From: Acidobacteriota bacterium
GTDB lineage: Bacteria > Acidobacteriota > Terriglobia > Terriglobales > Acidobacteriaceae
Length of the DNA stretch: 29,777 nt
Reading direction: 5' to 3'
NCBI GenBank assembly: GCA_021801945.1
Contig: JAKABE010000005.1
Location: 1-29,777 of the forward strand
In this document: piece by piece, positions 14,473 to 23,445 of the stretch
Layout of the letters: the number at the start of each line of letters is the position of its first letter
Numbering within the stretch: position 1 is the stretch's first letter
Made by a program: the position numbers and the translations under genes
Notes under the pieces: model-generated
The model's input: the letters and a program-made list of their open reading frames with translations, nothing else
Told to the model about the DNA's origin: nothing
Databases searched by the model: none

Positions 14473-16752
14473 ATGACACGATATCCGCGGCGCAAGCTTG
14501 CCGGCCGTTCGGCGCTGGCCGTACTTTTGGTGTTGTCCGTGATCACCGGTTCACTGGCCGGGCTCACTCTGGTCTACTCCGCCGACCTGCCCCAGATCAC
14601 CGAACTCGAGCAGTACCGCCCCTCGACGATCACTAATCTGTACGACCGCAACGGGCTCCCCGTCGGCTCCTTCGCGCTCCAACGCCGCGAGGTGGTCGGC
14701 TACGAGGGCTTCGCGCCCATCCTCCGCGAGGCTGTCATCTCCATTGAGGACAAGGACTTCTATTCCCATTGGGGCATCAATGTGTTACGCATTGGGGGAG
14801 CTTTCATACACGATCTGCGCGACCCAGGCAGTCTCCAGGGCGCCTCGACAATCACCATGCAGTTGGCCCGTAATCTCTTTCTCTCGTCCAACCGCACCAT
14901 GAAACGCAAGATCCAGGAGGCGTATCTTGCCATCCAGATCGAGCGCGCCTTCACCAAGCAGCAGATCTTCACCCTCTACGCGAACCAAATCTACCTGGGG
15001 AGCGGGAATTACGGGTTCGAGGCTGCCTCGGAGTATTATTTTTCCAAACATGCCAAAGACCTTAGTTTGACTGAAGCCGCGCTGCTGGCCGGCTTGCCGA
15101 AAGGTCCAGTGGCTTTCTCGCCCATTCTTTATCCCGAGCGGGCGTTGCGGCGCCGCAATCTAGTGCTCACGGAGATGGAGTCCGACGGGGTGATTACTCC
15201 TGCCCAGGCCGAGGCGGCACGTAACGCGCCTCTCGGCCTACACATCGCTCAACCGGTGGGATCGGTTGCTCCCTGGTTCCAGGACGCGGTGCGCCATGAG
15301 TTGGACAAGCGTTTTGGAACGTCTGAGGTCAGCGAAGCCGGTCTGCGGGTAGACACCACCCTAGACCTGCACCTACAGGAGGTTGCGAACCGCGCCGTGG
15401 AAGATGGGCTGGCGGCCTACGAGCGCCGCAAGGGATGGGTGGGCAAACTTGAAAATGTTCTGGCAGAAGGCGCGACTCTTGAGAGCTACAGGAACCCGGA
15501 CTGGAGCATCGCATACTTCCCCGGCGACTACGTGCACGCTCTAGTTACGCGCGTGCTGCGCCAGGAAATTGACGCCCGCATCGGCCCTCCCGGCAAGGCA
15601 GACACCAGGATCATCCTGCTGCCTCCGGACTGGGCCTGGACCGGCCACCGTTATGGCAATACGTTGGTTAATCCCGGCGACATCATCTACGTGCGATTGA
15701 GCGCAACCAGGGCGGGCGGAATACGCCAGGCGTTTCTGGAGCAGGATTCCGGAGTGCAGGGGGCGCTGCTGGCCATTGACAACACCAGCGGCGACATTCT
15801 GGCGATGGTGGGCGGGCGCGACTACTCCCTCTCCCAGTACAATCGGGCCACGGAAGCCGAACGCCAGGTAGGCTCCAGCTTCAAGCCCTATGTTTATTCC
15901 GCAGCCTTCGAAGACGGCTATAAGCCCTCCGATATCATCATGGACACGCCGGTCCGTTTCGGCAGCTACCGCCCGCACGATTACGAGAACGACTACAAGG
16001 GCGCCATGACCCTGACCACGGCTTTCGCCGACTCGCGCAATATTCCCGCACTCAAGCTGGCCGCGCGGGTGGGGATTCAGAAGGTGATTGACATGGCCCA
16101 CCAGTTCGGTGTCACCTCGGAAATCCCTCCTTATCTGCCCATTGCTTTGGGCGCAGTCGGCATCCCGCTCGAAGAGCAGGTGGCTTCCTATGCGGTTTTT
16201 CCCAACGACGGCATTCGTGTTGCTCCGCGGCTCATCCGCAGGGTTTCCAATGCCGACGGAATTACTCTTTGGGAGGACCCAAGCGCCGTCAGACAGGTGA
16301 TCAGCCAGCGCACAGCGCGCGCCATGATGGTCTTGCTGCGGGCGGTGATTGAACGCGGCACCGGGGCCGCGGCGGCGCAATTGAAGTCTCCCCTGGGCGG
16401 CAAGACCGGCACCACAAGCGACTTTACCAACGCCTGGTTTCTCGGCTTTTCGCCTTCCATCACCTGCGGCGTATGGGTGGGCTACGACAATGAACAATCC
16501 CTTGGCAATCATGAAACCGGCGCGCGTGTTGCGCTGCCCATCTGGATTGCCTTCATGCGCGCAGCCATCGCGGGCAAATCCGGTGAGCAGTTTCCAGGCG
16601 GCGGCGAGAAGAATCGGTTGCAGAGGGCCGCTGCCGATCGGTCAACCGGTTCTGGCGCCCTATCAGTACGCAGTCTTTCCAGCGCCAGGGGGAGATACCT
16701 CTTCAGGACTTCGCCAGCCGGAAGTAGCGCTTTGCGCAAGCCACGTCCCTGA
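14473..16752 (+). CDS. Class A penicillin-binding protein (PBP1A-type)
   Basis: Bifunctional peptidoglycan synthase anchored in the inner membrane: a GT51 glycosyltransferase polymerises lipid II and a transpeptidase cross-links the stems. In the 759-residue form from ATG 14473 a membrane anchor lies at about 13-35. The GT51 domain (about 60-240) has EDKDFYSHWGIN with catalytic E92, QGASTITMQLARN (122-134) and the KIQEAYLAIQIE segment. The transpeptidase has SSFK (S468-K471), SRN (521-523) and KTGT (644-647), so both activities look intact. A TTG at 14401 would add 24 basic residues; I prefer ATG although the Shine-Dalgarno is weak. The last 50 bases overlap the 3' end of ribF, which is convergent, so the extreme C-terminus (after about residue 715) is unconserved. 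Confidence 0.93.
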   Translation: MTRYPRRKLAGRSALAVLLVLSVITGSLAGLTLVYSADLPQITELEQYRPSTITNLYDRNGLPVGSFALQRREVVGYEGFAPILREAVISIEDKDFYSHWGINVLRIGGAFIHDLRDPGSLQGASTITMQLARNLFLSSNRTMKRKIQEAYLAIQIERAFTKQQIFTLYANQIYLGSGNYGFEAASEYYFSKHAKDLSLTEAALLAGLPKGPVAFSPILYPERALRRRNLVLTEMESDGVITPAQAEAARNAPLGLHIAQPVGSVAPWFQDAVRHELDKRFGTSEVSEAGLRVDTTLDLHLQEVANRAVEDGLAAYERRKGWVGKLENVLAEGATLESYRNPDWSIAYFPGDYVHALVTRVLRQEIDARIGPPGKADTRIILLPPDWAWTGHRYGNTLVNPGDIIYVRLSATRAGGIRQAFLEQDSGVQGALLAIDNTSGDILAMVGGRDYSLSQYNRATEAERQVGSSFKPYVYSAAFEDGYKPSDIIMDTPVRFGSYRPHDYENDYKGAMTLTTAFADSRNIPALKLAARVGIQKVIDMAHQFGVTSEIPPYLPIALGAVGIPLEEQVASYAVFPNDGIRVAPRLIRRVSNADGITLWEDPSAVRQVISQRTARAMMVLLRAVIERGTGAAAAQLKSPLGGKTGTTSDFTNAWFLGFSPSITCGVWVGYDNEQSLGNHETGARVALPIWIAFMRAAIAGKSGEQFPGGGEKNRLQRAAADRSTGSGALSVRSLSSARGRYLFRTSPAGSSALRKPRP

Positions 16753-17683
16753 GGATCTGCGCTTTCAGGGCCTCTGGCGAGGGCCACTCGTGCTCGCCGC
16801 GGAGGCGAAGGAGAAATTCGAGTTCCAGCGGCGTCTGCTCGTCGAGGTCAACCGGCTCGAAGTTGAGGATGTGCGACTCGACGGCGAACGAGGCTTCTCC
16901 AAAGGTTGGTCGGTTGCCCACGTTCGTGACTGCCTGGAAGGATCGGCCGTTGAGGCGCATTCGCGTCACATACACCCCCAGGCCCGGCAGCAGCCCGTCG
17001 TAGGGCGCCATATTCACGGTGGGAACCACGAGCCGCGAGCCGATACCGCGTCCGCGCACCTGCGTGGAGAGCACGGCAAAGGGACGGCCCAGCATCCATC
17101 GCGCTCGGCGTACGTCGCCGGCGGCCACCAGCGCCCGGACGGCGGAGCTGGAAACCTCCATCCCGCGCACCTGCACCGCCTCGTGAACGCGCACGGTAAA
17201 TCCAAACTCCGAGCCCATGACGGCCAGTTCACTCACCCCGGCCGCAGCACGATGGCCAAAGCGGAAGTTATGCCCCTCATGCATGCTGAGGACGCCGAGC
17301 GCATCCACCAAAATGCTGCGCACGAATTCCAGTGCCGGCACGCTCGCCAACGCCGCGCCGAAGGGCAGCACCAGCACAGCGTCGAGTCCGGTGCGCGCCA
17401 GCAGGCGCAGCCGCTCGGCCAGGGGCGTCAACATGCGCGGCGCTTGCGTAGGGCGCAGAAAATACTCGGGGTGAGGGTCGAAGGTGACGGCCACTGCACG
17501 TGCGCTTAAGCTCCGCGCCTCGTCCGCGAGGCTCGAAAGAATCTTCTGGTGCCCGAGGTGCACGCCGTCGAAGTTGCCCACCGTGGCTACGGAAGGGCCA
17601 AAGCCGGGCGGAATCTCGCCGAGCGCTCGAAATACCCGTACACTCCGCGCCGCATTTGTGCCGCCACTGCTCGTACCGCTCAT
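16703..17683 (-). CDS. ribF: Bifunctional riboflavin kinase / FAD synthetase
   Basis: Converts riboflavin to FMN and FMN to FAD. The N-terminal adenylyltransferase domain has GNFDGVHLGH (37-46), FDPHPEYF (68-75) and SSSAVR (178-183). The C-terminal riboflavin kinase domain has GRGIGSRLVVPTVNM (211-225, with the conserved PT-x-N), GVYVT (236-240), NVGNRPTFG (254-262) and the ESHILNF strand. The 326-residue length is normal. ATG 17683-17681 overlaps the stop of the upstream MBL gene as ATGA, which fixes the start and implies translational coupling. Earlier in-frame starts extend into the MBL gene and have no similarity. Confidence 0.96.
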   Translation of the reverse strand: MSGTSSGGTNAARSVRVFRALGEIPPGFGPSVATVGNFDGVHLGHQKILSSLADEARSLSARAVAVTFDPHPEYFLRPTQAPRMLTPLAERLRLLARTGLDAVLVLPFGAALASVPALEFVRSILVDALGVLSMHEGHNFRFGHRAAAGVSELAVMGSEFGFTVRVHEAVQVRGMEVSSSAVRALVAAGDVRRARWMLGRPFAVLSTQVRGRGIGSRLVVPTVNMAPYDGLLPGLGVYVTRMRLNGRSFQAVTNVGNRPTFGEASFAVESHILNFEPVDLDEQTPLELEFLLRLRGEHEWPSPEALKAQILRDVACAKRYFRLAKS

Positions 17684-18480
17684 AAGATCACCGGGACAGT
17701 CAGCCCGTCGTAGGCAAGTTGGATGTCCGCGGGCAGCGCACGGTTGGTCTCTTCGTGGCCCAGATCGTGGGCGATGTGGATCAGCCAGGTGTGGCGCGCG
17801 CCGATGCGCCGCGCCCAAGCGGCCGCTTGCTCCACGGTGGCGTGAGTTGGGTGGGGTTTATGACGCAGCGCGGAAAGGACCAGTTGGTCCAAGCCGTCGA
17901 GGAGCGCAAAGCTTGGTTCGGGAATCGCACTCACGTCGGTCAGGTAAGCAGCGTTGCCGAAGCGGAAGCCGGAGATTTTCATTTCGCCGTGCAGTACGGG
18001 GATACGGACGAACTCCACTCCCTGCACGGAATTGCTTTCGCCCAGAGGTTCGAGCTTCACGCGAGCGCGGTTGGGATAGGTGGTGTCAGGGGAAAAGGTG
18101 TAATCGAAGATGCGCTTTAGCACGTCAGCTGTGTCCGGCGCGGCGTAGAGCGGAATAGGCCCGCCACTCTCCCGGAAGGCTTTAAAGCTGAAGGGCCGCA
18201 GATCGTCCATCCCCAAGATGTGGTCGGCGTGCGCGTGTGTATACAGGATCGCATCGACGCGATGGATCCCAGAGCGCAGAATCTGTTCGCGGAAGTCCGG
18301 CCCCGTGTCGATGACGACCACGCGCTCGGTGCCGGTCTCCGGTTCCGTCCAGCGCAGCGCGGCGGAAGGACGCAAGCGCCGGTCACGGGGATCGGCCGAG
18401 GTACACACGGTGCAGCCGCATCCCAGCGTTGGAACCCCCATCGACGTTCCCGTGCCTAAAAGTGTAAGCTGAGCCTCCAT
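17680..18480 (-). CDS. MBL-fold metallohydrolase, PhnP-like
   Basis: 266-residue metallo-beta-lactamase-fold hydrolase of the PhnP-like group (cyclic phosphodiesterase-type enzymes). Metal-binding THAHADH is at 81-87 with other ligands expected from HGE (164-166) and the distal IHIAHD segment. The N-terminal cluster C21, C23, C26 (GCGCTVC) matches the structural zinc site described for PhnP, whose fourth ligand is a C-terminal His. The substrate cannot be deduced: there are no phn genes, and the operon (ygfZ, DUF1844, this gene, ribF) points to no phosphonate pathway. It starts 6 nt after the DUF1844 stop and overlaps ribF by 4 nt. Confidence 0.85.
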   Translation of the reverse strand: MEAQLTLLGTGTSMGVPTLGCGCTVCTSADPRDRRLRPSAALRWTEPETGTERVVVIDTGPDFREQILRSGIHRVDAILYTHAHADHILGMDDLRPFSFKAFRESGGPIPLYAAPDTADVLKRIFDYTFSPDTTYPNRARVKLEPLGESNSVQGVEFVRIPVLHGEMKISGFRFGNAAYLTDVSAIPEPSFALLDGLDQLVLSALRHKPHPTHATVEQAAAWARRIGARHTWLIHIAHDLGHEETNRALPADIQLAYDGLTVPVIL

Positions 18481-18486
18481 CCCGGT

Positions 18487-19098
18487 CTATCGCTTACCCG
18501 GCGGCTCAGGAGGCTGTATGCTCTGCATGTTGATCATGCTGGTCAGTTCCAGGAAAGCCATGCGGGCATCAAAAAGCACCGCCTGCAGGGCGCGATCCTC
18601 GGCTTCAGTCAGATTGCCGCGAGTTTTTTCCGCCAGCACGCCCAGCAGGTCAATGGTATTGCGGGCGCCCAGAATGTCAATCTGCGGCTGCTGACCCTCG
18701 CGCGTGCCCGCGCCCATCTGGATCATGGCAGTGAGGTAAAACTGCTGTACCAGTTGCTCGAAGCTGGCTGGCGGCAGGGCACCGGCGCCGGGGTTCTGCG
18801 CACGGAGCAAATCCTCAAGCCGTTGGGCGGAGGCGTCGTAAGCAGTTTTTTGCTGATGGCTTTCCTCGACGGACGGCACGGGCGGCAGTTCGGGCCCGGA
18901 CTCCTGTGCCACTCCACTCTCCGGCGCTTTCGCTGGGGCCGAGACCTGCCGCCCCTCGTTGACTACCAGCTGCGGCCCGGCGCTGGACTCGGGCGGCTTG
19001 GCTGGGGCCTCTTGCGCGGTCTCCGGACGATCCTCTTTTTCCTGTTCCGCCTTGATCTTGCGGCGGTCAATTACTTCGAACTTCGGGGTTTCACTCAT
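18487..19098 (-). CDS. DUF1844 domain protein
   Basis: 203 residues of unknown function. The first 95 residues are a charged and Pro/Ala/Glu-rich, probably disordered region. The conserved DUF1844 domain is at about 110-195: FEQLVQQFYLTAMIQMG, then IDILGARNTIDLLGVLAEKTRGNLTEAED and LDARMAFLEL-like helices. The domain is all-helical in appearance and has no catalytic signature. It overlaps the end of ygfZ by 8 nt and precedes the MBL gene by 6 nt, so it is a middle gene of a coupled four-gene operon. Role unknown; the pairing with ygfZ hints at, but does not prove, a link to Fe-S or one-carbon metabolism. Confidence 0.8.
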   Translation of the reverse strand: MSETPKFEVIDRRKIKAEQEKEDRPETAQEAPAKPPESSAGPQLVVNEGRQVSAPAKAPESGVAQESGPELPPVPSVEESHQQKTAYDASAQRLEDLLRAQNPGAGALPPASFEQLVQQFYLTAMIQMGAGTREGQQPQIDILGARNTIDLLGVLAEKTRGNLTEAEDRALQAVLFDARMAFLELTSMINMQSIQPPEPPGKR

Positions 19099-20341
19099 GG
19101 TGGCTGGCTTCCGCTCCCGTTGAAAGAGTTGGCGGTGCGGCCAGAATGCGGGCTGTACCCGCAGCCGTTCCCGCCGTATATGCGAAGGGTTGATTGCGTG
19201 CCTCAGCTTCCGTACGGATCATGGCCAGCGCAAAGCCACGGCGTGCTTTCCTGAAGGGCAGCTCGGCCGCACTGGTCACGTGACCGGCAGCCGTTCCGTC
19301 CTCGAGCATCAGCTCCGTGCCGGGAGCCGGCAATGGACCTTTCAGTTCGAGCGGACGCAGGTGCCGGTGTACGCCGCCCCGCGAGCGAATCCGCTCGACA
19401 ATCTCCTGCCCAAGATAGCAGCCCTTGTTGAAGTGCAGCGCCCTCATCTGCGAGGTCTCCTGAGGGAGGTCGCGCTCCACAATATCGATTCCGTAAGCCG
19501 GGATTCCCTCGGCGATACGAAAAGCCTCCCAAGCGGCGCAGCCCACCGGCGAGGCTCCGCCGGTGCGCAGGTGCGACCACAAGTTCTTCAACCCCGCCGA
19601 CGCCACCCAGAACTCATAGTGTGGCGCCAGCACGCCGTAGCCGCGCAAAATTCTAAGATCCCAGCCATTCCACTCCACGCTGGCGCCGGTCATCGGCTGA
19701 CTGATCACGGGCAGGCCGACGCGCTCCAGCACCTCGTCGGCCATGGGCCCGATCAGCCCCACGGCCGTTTCCGATCCAGGTTCACCGGACGCATCCCAGC
19801 CCACGGGGATCAGCTCCACGTCGTCCATGACAATGAATTGGTTCAGGTGGGCCATCAACTTGTCGTACTGATCGGCGGCGATCTCCAAATCCAAGCCTGA
19901 TTCGCCGGCAAACGGCGTTCCCAGCAGGCGGTCTTCCACGCCCGCACTATCTTTCTGGGCGGCCGCGACCGTTTTTCGCCGTTGCGGCGACATTTCTTCG
20001 CCCTCGCGCCAAACCGTCAAGTCGCCTTGAATCCGCCCCTGGGCATTCAGAACCAGGTTCCATGCCCCCGTGTTCGGAAAGAGGTCGTTAACCGTATTGG
20101 TCACCATCCCACTCAGCCAGCGAAAGCGGTCCTCGCCGCGCACCGACACGCGCCTCATCCATCCCAGGTCATGGAGGGCAGCACCGGCAGTCAGGGCGGC
20201 TATTTCCATTTCCGGCGCGTCCAATCTCTGGGGTGTCAGCACTCCTCGATAGACCGTAGCTCCATGGGAGGTCTGCGCGGATTCCAGCATTGCGGCAAGC
20301 GCCGTGGCCTGTATTGTTTGGGTGAGGCCGGTTTCTGTCAT
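19091..20341 (-). CDS. ygfZ: YgfZ/GcvT-like folate-binding protein (Fe-S cluster assembly)
   Basis: Member of the COG0354 family, tetrahydrofolate-dependent proteins that help maintain some Fe-S enzymes. The diagnostic motif KGCYLGQE is at 306-313, with its conserved Cys. The N-terminal half carries the GcvT-like fold (LHDLGWMRRVSVRGEDRFRWLSGMVTNTV, about 57-84). At 416 residues it is long for the family: about 38 residues (111-148, charged, starting after GDLTV) look inserted before LDLEIAADQYDKL. ATG 20341-20339 is used; upstream frames to 20608 read through the divergent promoter region and have no similarity. A perfect TATAAT on this strand (20410-20405) lies upstream without a good -35. 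First gene of the ygfZ-DUF1844-MBL-ribF operon. Confidence 0.9.
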   Translation of the reverse strand: MTETGLTQTIQATALAAMLESAQTSHGATVYRGVLTPQRLDAPEMEIAALTAGAALHDLGWMRRVSVRGEDRFRWLSGMVTNTVNDLFPNTGAWNLVLNAQGRIQGDLTVWREGEEMSPQRRKTVAAAQKDSAGVEDRLLGTPFAGESGLDLEIAADQYDKLMAHLNQFIVMDDVELIPVGWDASGEPGSETAVGLIGPMADEVLERVGLPVISQPMTGASVEWNGWDLRILRGYGVLAPHYEFWVASAGLKNLWSHLRTGGASPVGCAAWEAFRIAEGIPAYGIDIVERDLPQETSQMRALHFNKGCYLGQEIVERIRSRGGVHRHLRPLELKGPLPAPGTELMLEDGTAAGHVTSAAELPFRKARRGFALAMIRTEAEARNQPFAYTAGTAAGTARILAAPPTLSTGAEASHHE

Positions 20342-20383
20342 AGGGTGAATTTCCCGCCGTCCGGTGGTTTTTTCGTGGCCAAC

Positions 20384-20412
20384 TTGGCACCGGGCCGCAT
20401 CCTGATTATAGC
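20384..20412 (+). promoter_or_regulatory. Sigma70-type promoter for the HELTH gene
   Basis: TTGGCA at 20384-20389, 17-nt spacer, TATAGC at 20407-20412. The same bases read TATAAT on the opposite strand, so the -10 regions of the divergent genes overlap. Confidence 0.45.
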
Positions 20413-20469
20413 CTTGGGAAAGTGGATGCGGGGCTTCAGCAGCACCGCCTTGAACCAACGGGAGAGCTT

Positions 20470-22092
20470 GTGAGCGAGTCAAGATCGAATGAGCAGCGAA
20501 CGGCAACGAGGACGGCGCAAAGATGGATTTGGACGGTAACGCTTTGCCTGGCGGCAACGGTGGCTTTGGCGCAGTCCGCAGCGCCGCCGTCCGGCGCGGC
20601 CCAGGCACCGAAGAGCGCTCAAGCTCCGGCCGAAATCACTCCCGAACAGGCCCGACGGCTCTTTGCTTCGGTTGACGAGATCATGAAGTTCGCCTCCAGT
20701 GAGACAGGGCTGCCGATCAAGAGCCAGGTCACGCGCCAACTCACCAGCCGCGCTGCCGTGCAAAAGTACCTCGAAGAGAAATTCAATGACGACAAGGACG
20801 CCAAGCGTATGGAGCGCGACGAGATTGTCCTTAAAAAGTTCGGCCTGCTCGACCACGACTTTGCGCTCAAGCCGTTTCTGCTGGCCCTGCTCAAAGAGCA
20901 GATCGAGGCCTATTACGACGCCAAAACCAAGACAATATACCTGCTGAATTGGGTGGACCCTGACGAGCAAAAGCCGGTGCTGGCCCACGAACTGACGCAC
21001 GCTCTCCAGGATCAGCATGTCGGTCTGGAAAAGTGGGACGACCAGACCCCTGACGACGTCTCTCACACTGCAGCCGGCGACCAAAAGCATCTGGCCAAAG
21101 ATGAGATGGATACGGCCCGCGATGCCGTAGTGGAAGGCCAAGCCACGGCTGTCATGCTTGATTACATCCTCGAACCCATGGGCAAGAGCCTCATCAAGGA
21201 TCCAGAGATTTTAGGCATAGTGCAGCAGCACATGAACACCTCCAACTCTCCCGTAATGGCGCGTGCGCCGCTGGTGCTTTCTGAGTCCCTGCTTTTTCCT
21301 TATCGCCAAGGCCTGAGCTTCGAGCAAGATGTATGGAGGGACGAAGGCCGAAGCGTGGCCTTTGCAGGCACACTTGACCGTCCGCCGTCTTCGAGTTGGG
21401 AGATCATGAATCCACACTATTACGAGCAGCACCTCATCCCGCCCGTACCCTTGCTGCCCAACATTCATCCTCTAGTTGACAAGCTTTATCGGCCTTACGA
21501 CATCGGCCAGGTGGGCCAGCTCGACGTGCATGTCCTGACCAAGCTCTTCGGCGGCGACCAGGCGGCACGCGATCTGACTCCGGCATGGGACGGCGGACTC
21601 TACTGGGCCGGCCAACTGCGCAGCGCCAAGACGCCCGCCGAGCAGGACACCACCAAATCCCTGGCCCTCTTCTATCTCTCGGTTTGGAAAAGCGCAAATT
21701 CTGCGCAGAACTTTGCCAATCTCTTCACCAACAACCTGGGCCAGGAATACTCCCTCCTCAAGCCCGATCAGGCGGCGCAGGCCTCCGCGCCGCAGGTGGA
21801 CGGCGAAGTGGAGCAGGTCTTTACAACCGAGGAGGGCCCGGTGGTCGTCACCACGCGCGGCAGGATGGTTTTCGTCTCGGAGAGCTTTCCGCTGCAACTG
21901 GCCCGCAAACTTACCGAACTCGTCCTGGATGCGCAGGGTGTCGGCGATATGCGTATGGCTCTGCTGGCCTCGCCCCGTCCGGCTATTGATCAGCCGGCAA
22001 CGGAACCGTTGACGGCTGGGCTGGTGCGCTTTTTTGAGAGCTGCGGTGTGATGAAGGCGGCGGTGGATGCGACGCTCGACGCTGCTCGATAG
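20470..22092 (+). CDS. Secreted HELTH-motif protein, putative metallopeptidase
   Basis: 540-residue protein with an N-terminal export signal (QRWIWTVTLCLAATVALAQ, about 18-35) and an Ala/Pro-rich linker. The central region has LAHELTHALQDQ (H173, E174, H177), the gluzincin zinc-binding HExxH, and about 45 residues later ARDAVVEGQATAVMLDY (E222), a plausible third zinc ligand. Together these suggest a periplasmic zinc peptidase, but the rest of the protein (to AGLVRFFESC near the end) matches nothing I can name, so the catalytic role is inferred. GTG 20470 is chosen because GGAG lies 5 nt upstream and earlier frames run into the divergent promoter. It stands alone, divergent from ygfZ. Confidence 0.75.
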   Translation: MSESRSNEQRTATRTAQRWIWTVTLCLAATVALAQSAAPPSGAAQAPKSAQAPAEITPEQARRLFASVDEIMKFASSETGLPIKSQVTRQLTSRAAVQKYLEEKFNDDKDAKRMERDEIVLKKFGLLDHDFALKPFLLALLKEQIEAYYDAKTKTIYLLNWVDPDEQKPVLAHELTHALQDQHVGLEKWDDQTPDDVSHTAAGDQKHLAKDEMDTARDAVVEGQATAVMLDYILEPMGKSLIKDPEILGIVQQHMNTSNSPVMARAPLVLSESLLFPYRQGLSFEQDVWRDEGRSVAFAGTLDRPPSSSWEIMNPHYYEQHLIPPVPLLPNIHPLVDKLYRPYDIGQVGQLDVHVLTKLFGGDQAARDLTPAWDGGLYWAGQLRSAKTPAEQDTTKSLALFYLSVWKSANSAQNFANLFTNNLGQEYSLLKPDQAAQASAPQVDGEVEQVFTTEEGPVVVTTRGRMVFVSESFPLQLARKLTELVLDAQGVGDMRMALLASPRPAIDQPATEPLTAGLVRFFESCGVMKAAVDATLDAAR

Positions 22093-22319
22093 TCCCCAAA
22101 GCGGTTTCAAAGCGCAATCTCCAGAAAACGCACTGCCGAGTGGAATTTCTCCCAACTATGGCAAGCGGGCGAGGCCTGCTCACGGGAGCGGATGTAAATG
22201 GCCTATTCCACGAACCTGAAAATGGCGCGTGAGCTTTGGAAACGCTCTCATTCCAGTGCTCGCGTTATGATGGGAATCCGATAGCACAAAACTCGTTTTT
22301 GGAAAGCTGGAGGGCCACC

Positions 22320-22928
22320 TTGCAGGGCAAGCTGGAATTGCTGCTGGGTCCAATGCGCAGTAATAAGACTGCGGAACTATTACGCCGCGCCGAGATGCGC
22401 CGGCAATACGCAAAACAATATGTGCTTGTGCTCAAGCCGAGCGACGACACCAAAGGCGGACCAGGTGTGGTGGAGAGCCGCAATCCCAATGGCTACGCGA
22501 AGATGCGCGCGTTGCAGTTCAACTCCAGCAACCCGTGGGAGGTGCTGCGAGCCATCGAAGAAACCGAGCGTGAGATTGGCAAACATATAGAATGTATCGC
22601 TCTCGATGAGGGACAGTTTGTCGACGGGCTTTTTCTGTTCACCAAGCATCTGCTGGAAATGGATCACGACGTCCTGGTGGCGGGGCTGGACCTCGACTTC
22701 CGGGCCATTCCTTTTGGCGAGATGTTGAACCTGACCTGGCTGGTCAATGCCTTTGGCGGGAGCATTACCGAGTGCATGGCCTACTGCTCCTGCGGCGCGC
22801 GCGCGCTTTACTCGCAGCGGCTCATCGACGGCAAACCCGCACCCTACGACAGCCCCATCAAGATGCCGGGCGACTCGTACGAGCCCCGCTGTGCAGAGCA
22901 TTTTGTGCTGCCGGGCCGTCCGCACTGA
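22320..22928 (+). CDS. tdk: Thymidine kinase (TK1-like) with variant P-loop
   Basis: Salvage enzyme phosphorylating thymidine with ATP. The 202-residue sequence has the TK1 layout: GKLELLLGPMRSNKTAELLRR at the N-terminus, the metal-binding ALDEGQFVDG, GLDLDFRAIPFG, and the lasso region ending with YDSP. Two departures are visible. The P-loop reads GPMRSNKT (10-17) where TK1 proteins usually have a Gly before the Lys. The zinc-site cysteines read C-S-C and later C-A-E-H, in place of the usual CxxC and CxxC/H. I chose TTG 22320 because GGAGGG (22309-22314) is 5 nt upstream and the protein then starts at the family's usual point; the frame upstream to 22236 has no similarity. It is monocistronic by appearance. 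Confidence 0.88.
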   Translation: MQGKLELLLGPMRSNKTAELLRRAEMRRQYAKQYVLVLKPSDDTKGGPGVVESRNPNGYAKMRALQFNSSNPWEVLRAIEETEREIGKHIECIALDEGQFVDGLFLFTKHLLEMDHDVLVAGLDLDFRAIPFGEMLNLTWLVNAFGGSITECMAYCSCGARALYSQRLIDGKPAPYDSPIKMPGDSYEPRCAEHFVLPGRPH

Positions 22929-23445
22929 CTAAGCATGTCCCAGACCCAAGGTGCGCCGCTCTGATTGCGACGCCGCAACTCGGGGGCAGTTGTTATCTGA
23001 CGTTGCTCCATTCTGTATCCGGCGCAGATCATGGCATCCCGGTCGCCCTACCCGTGATGACCTCGCGGCCGTGCTCTTTGCGCTCGTCTTGGTTTGTCGA
23101 TTTCCTCTGGCGTCGCTCCTGACTCGGCGGCGTTCCAGCCTGTCCTCTACACGATGCGGGAGTACCACAGCGGGCGCATGCGCTGAATGACCGGAATCGG
23201 GCCGAGATGGAACCGGCTGGAGAGCACTGCTTGATGGTGCTGCATATTCCGCGGGCCAAGTCGGTCCGAAGTGGACTCTCGATCATGGACATCAGAACCC
23301 AAAAGATCGTACCGTTTTCCTTCATGACTGGTTTCTCTCCGCATGTAGCTCTGAACTGCGGTTCGAATCCGACCACAGACGACGCCGCGGCTGGGGCGCG
23401 GACTGATTACTCCATATTTGACTTGTTGTGATCAAGGGGGTATCG
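22929..23445. other. 517-nt stretch without a recognisable gene
   Basis: Several frames of 60-115 codons overlap on both strands, none with similarity I recognise, and they conflict with one another. A TTCGAAT-containing stretch near 23361-23370 resembles a tRNA T-loop but does not fold as a tRNA. The final bases hold the Shine-Dalgarno AAGGGGG (23433-23439) of the next gene. It may be a junction between core and accessory DNA. Confidence 0.45.

Noticed and set aside
15541..16512. 323-codon minus-strand frame
   Set aside because: It is a shadow of the PBP transpeptidase domain; no family similarity.
23029..23376. 115-codon minus-strand ORF between tdk and the rhamnosidase
   Set aside because: Low-complexity, no recognisable motif and conflicting frames on the other strand.
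23351..23385. Possible second tRNA or att copy containing a TTCGAATCC T-loop motif
   Set aside because: Only the inner T-stem bases pair; no acceptor, D or anticodon arms fold around it, and it shares only the generic T-loop with the tRNA-Gln.
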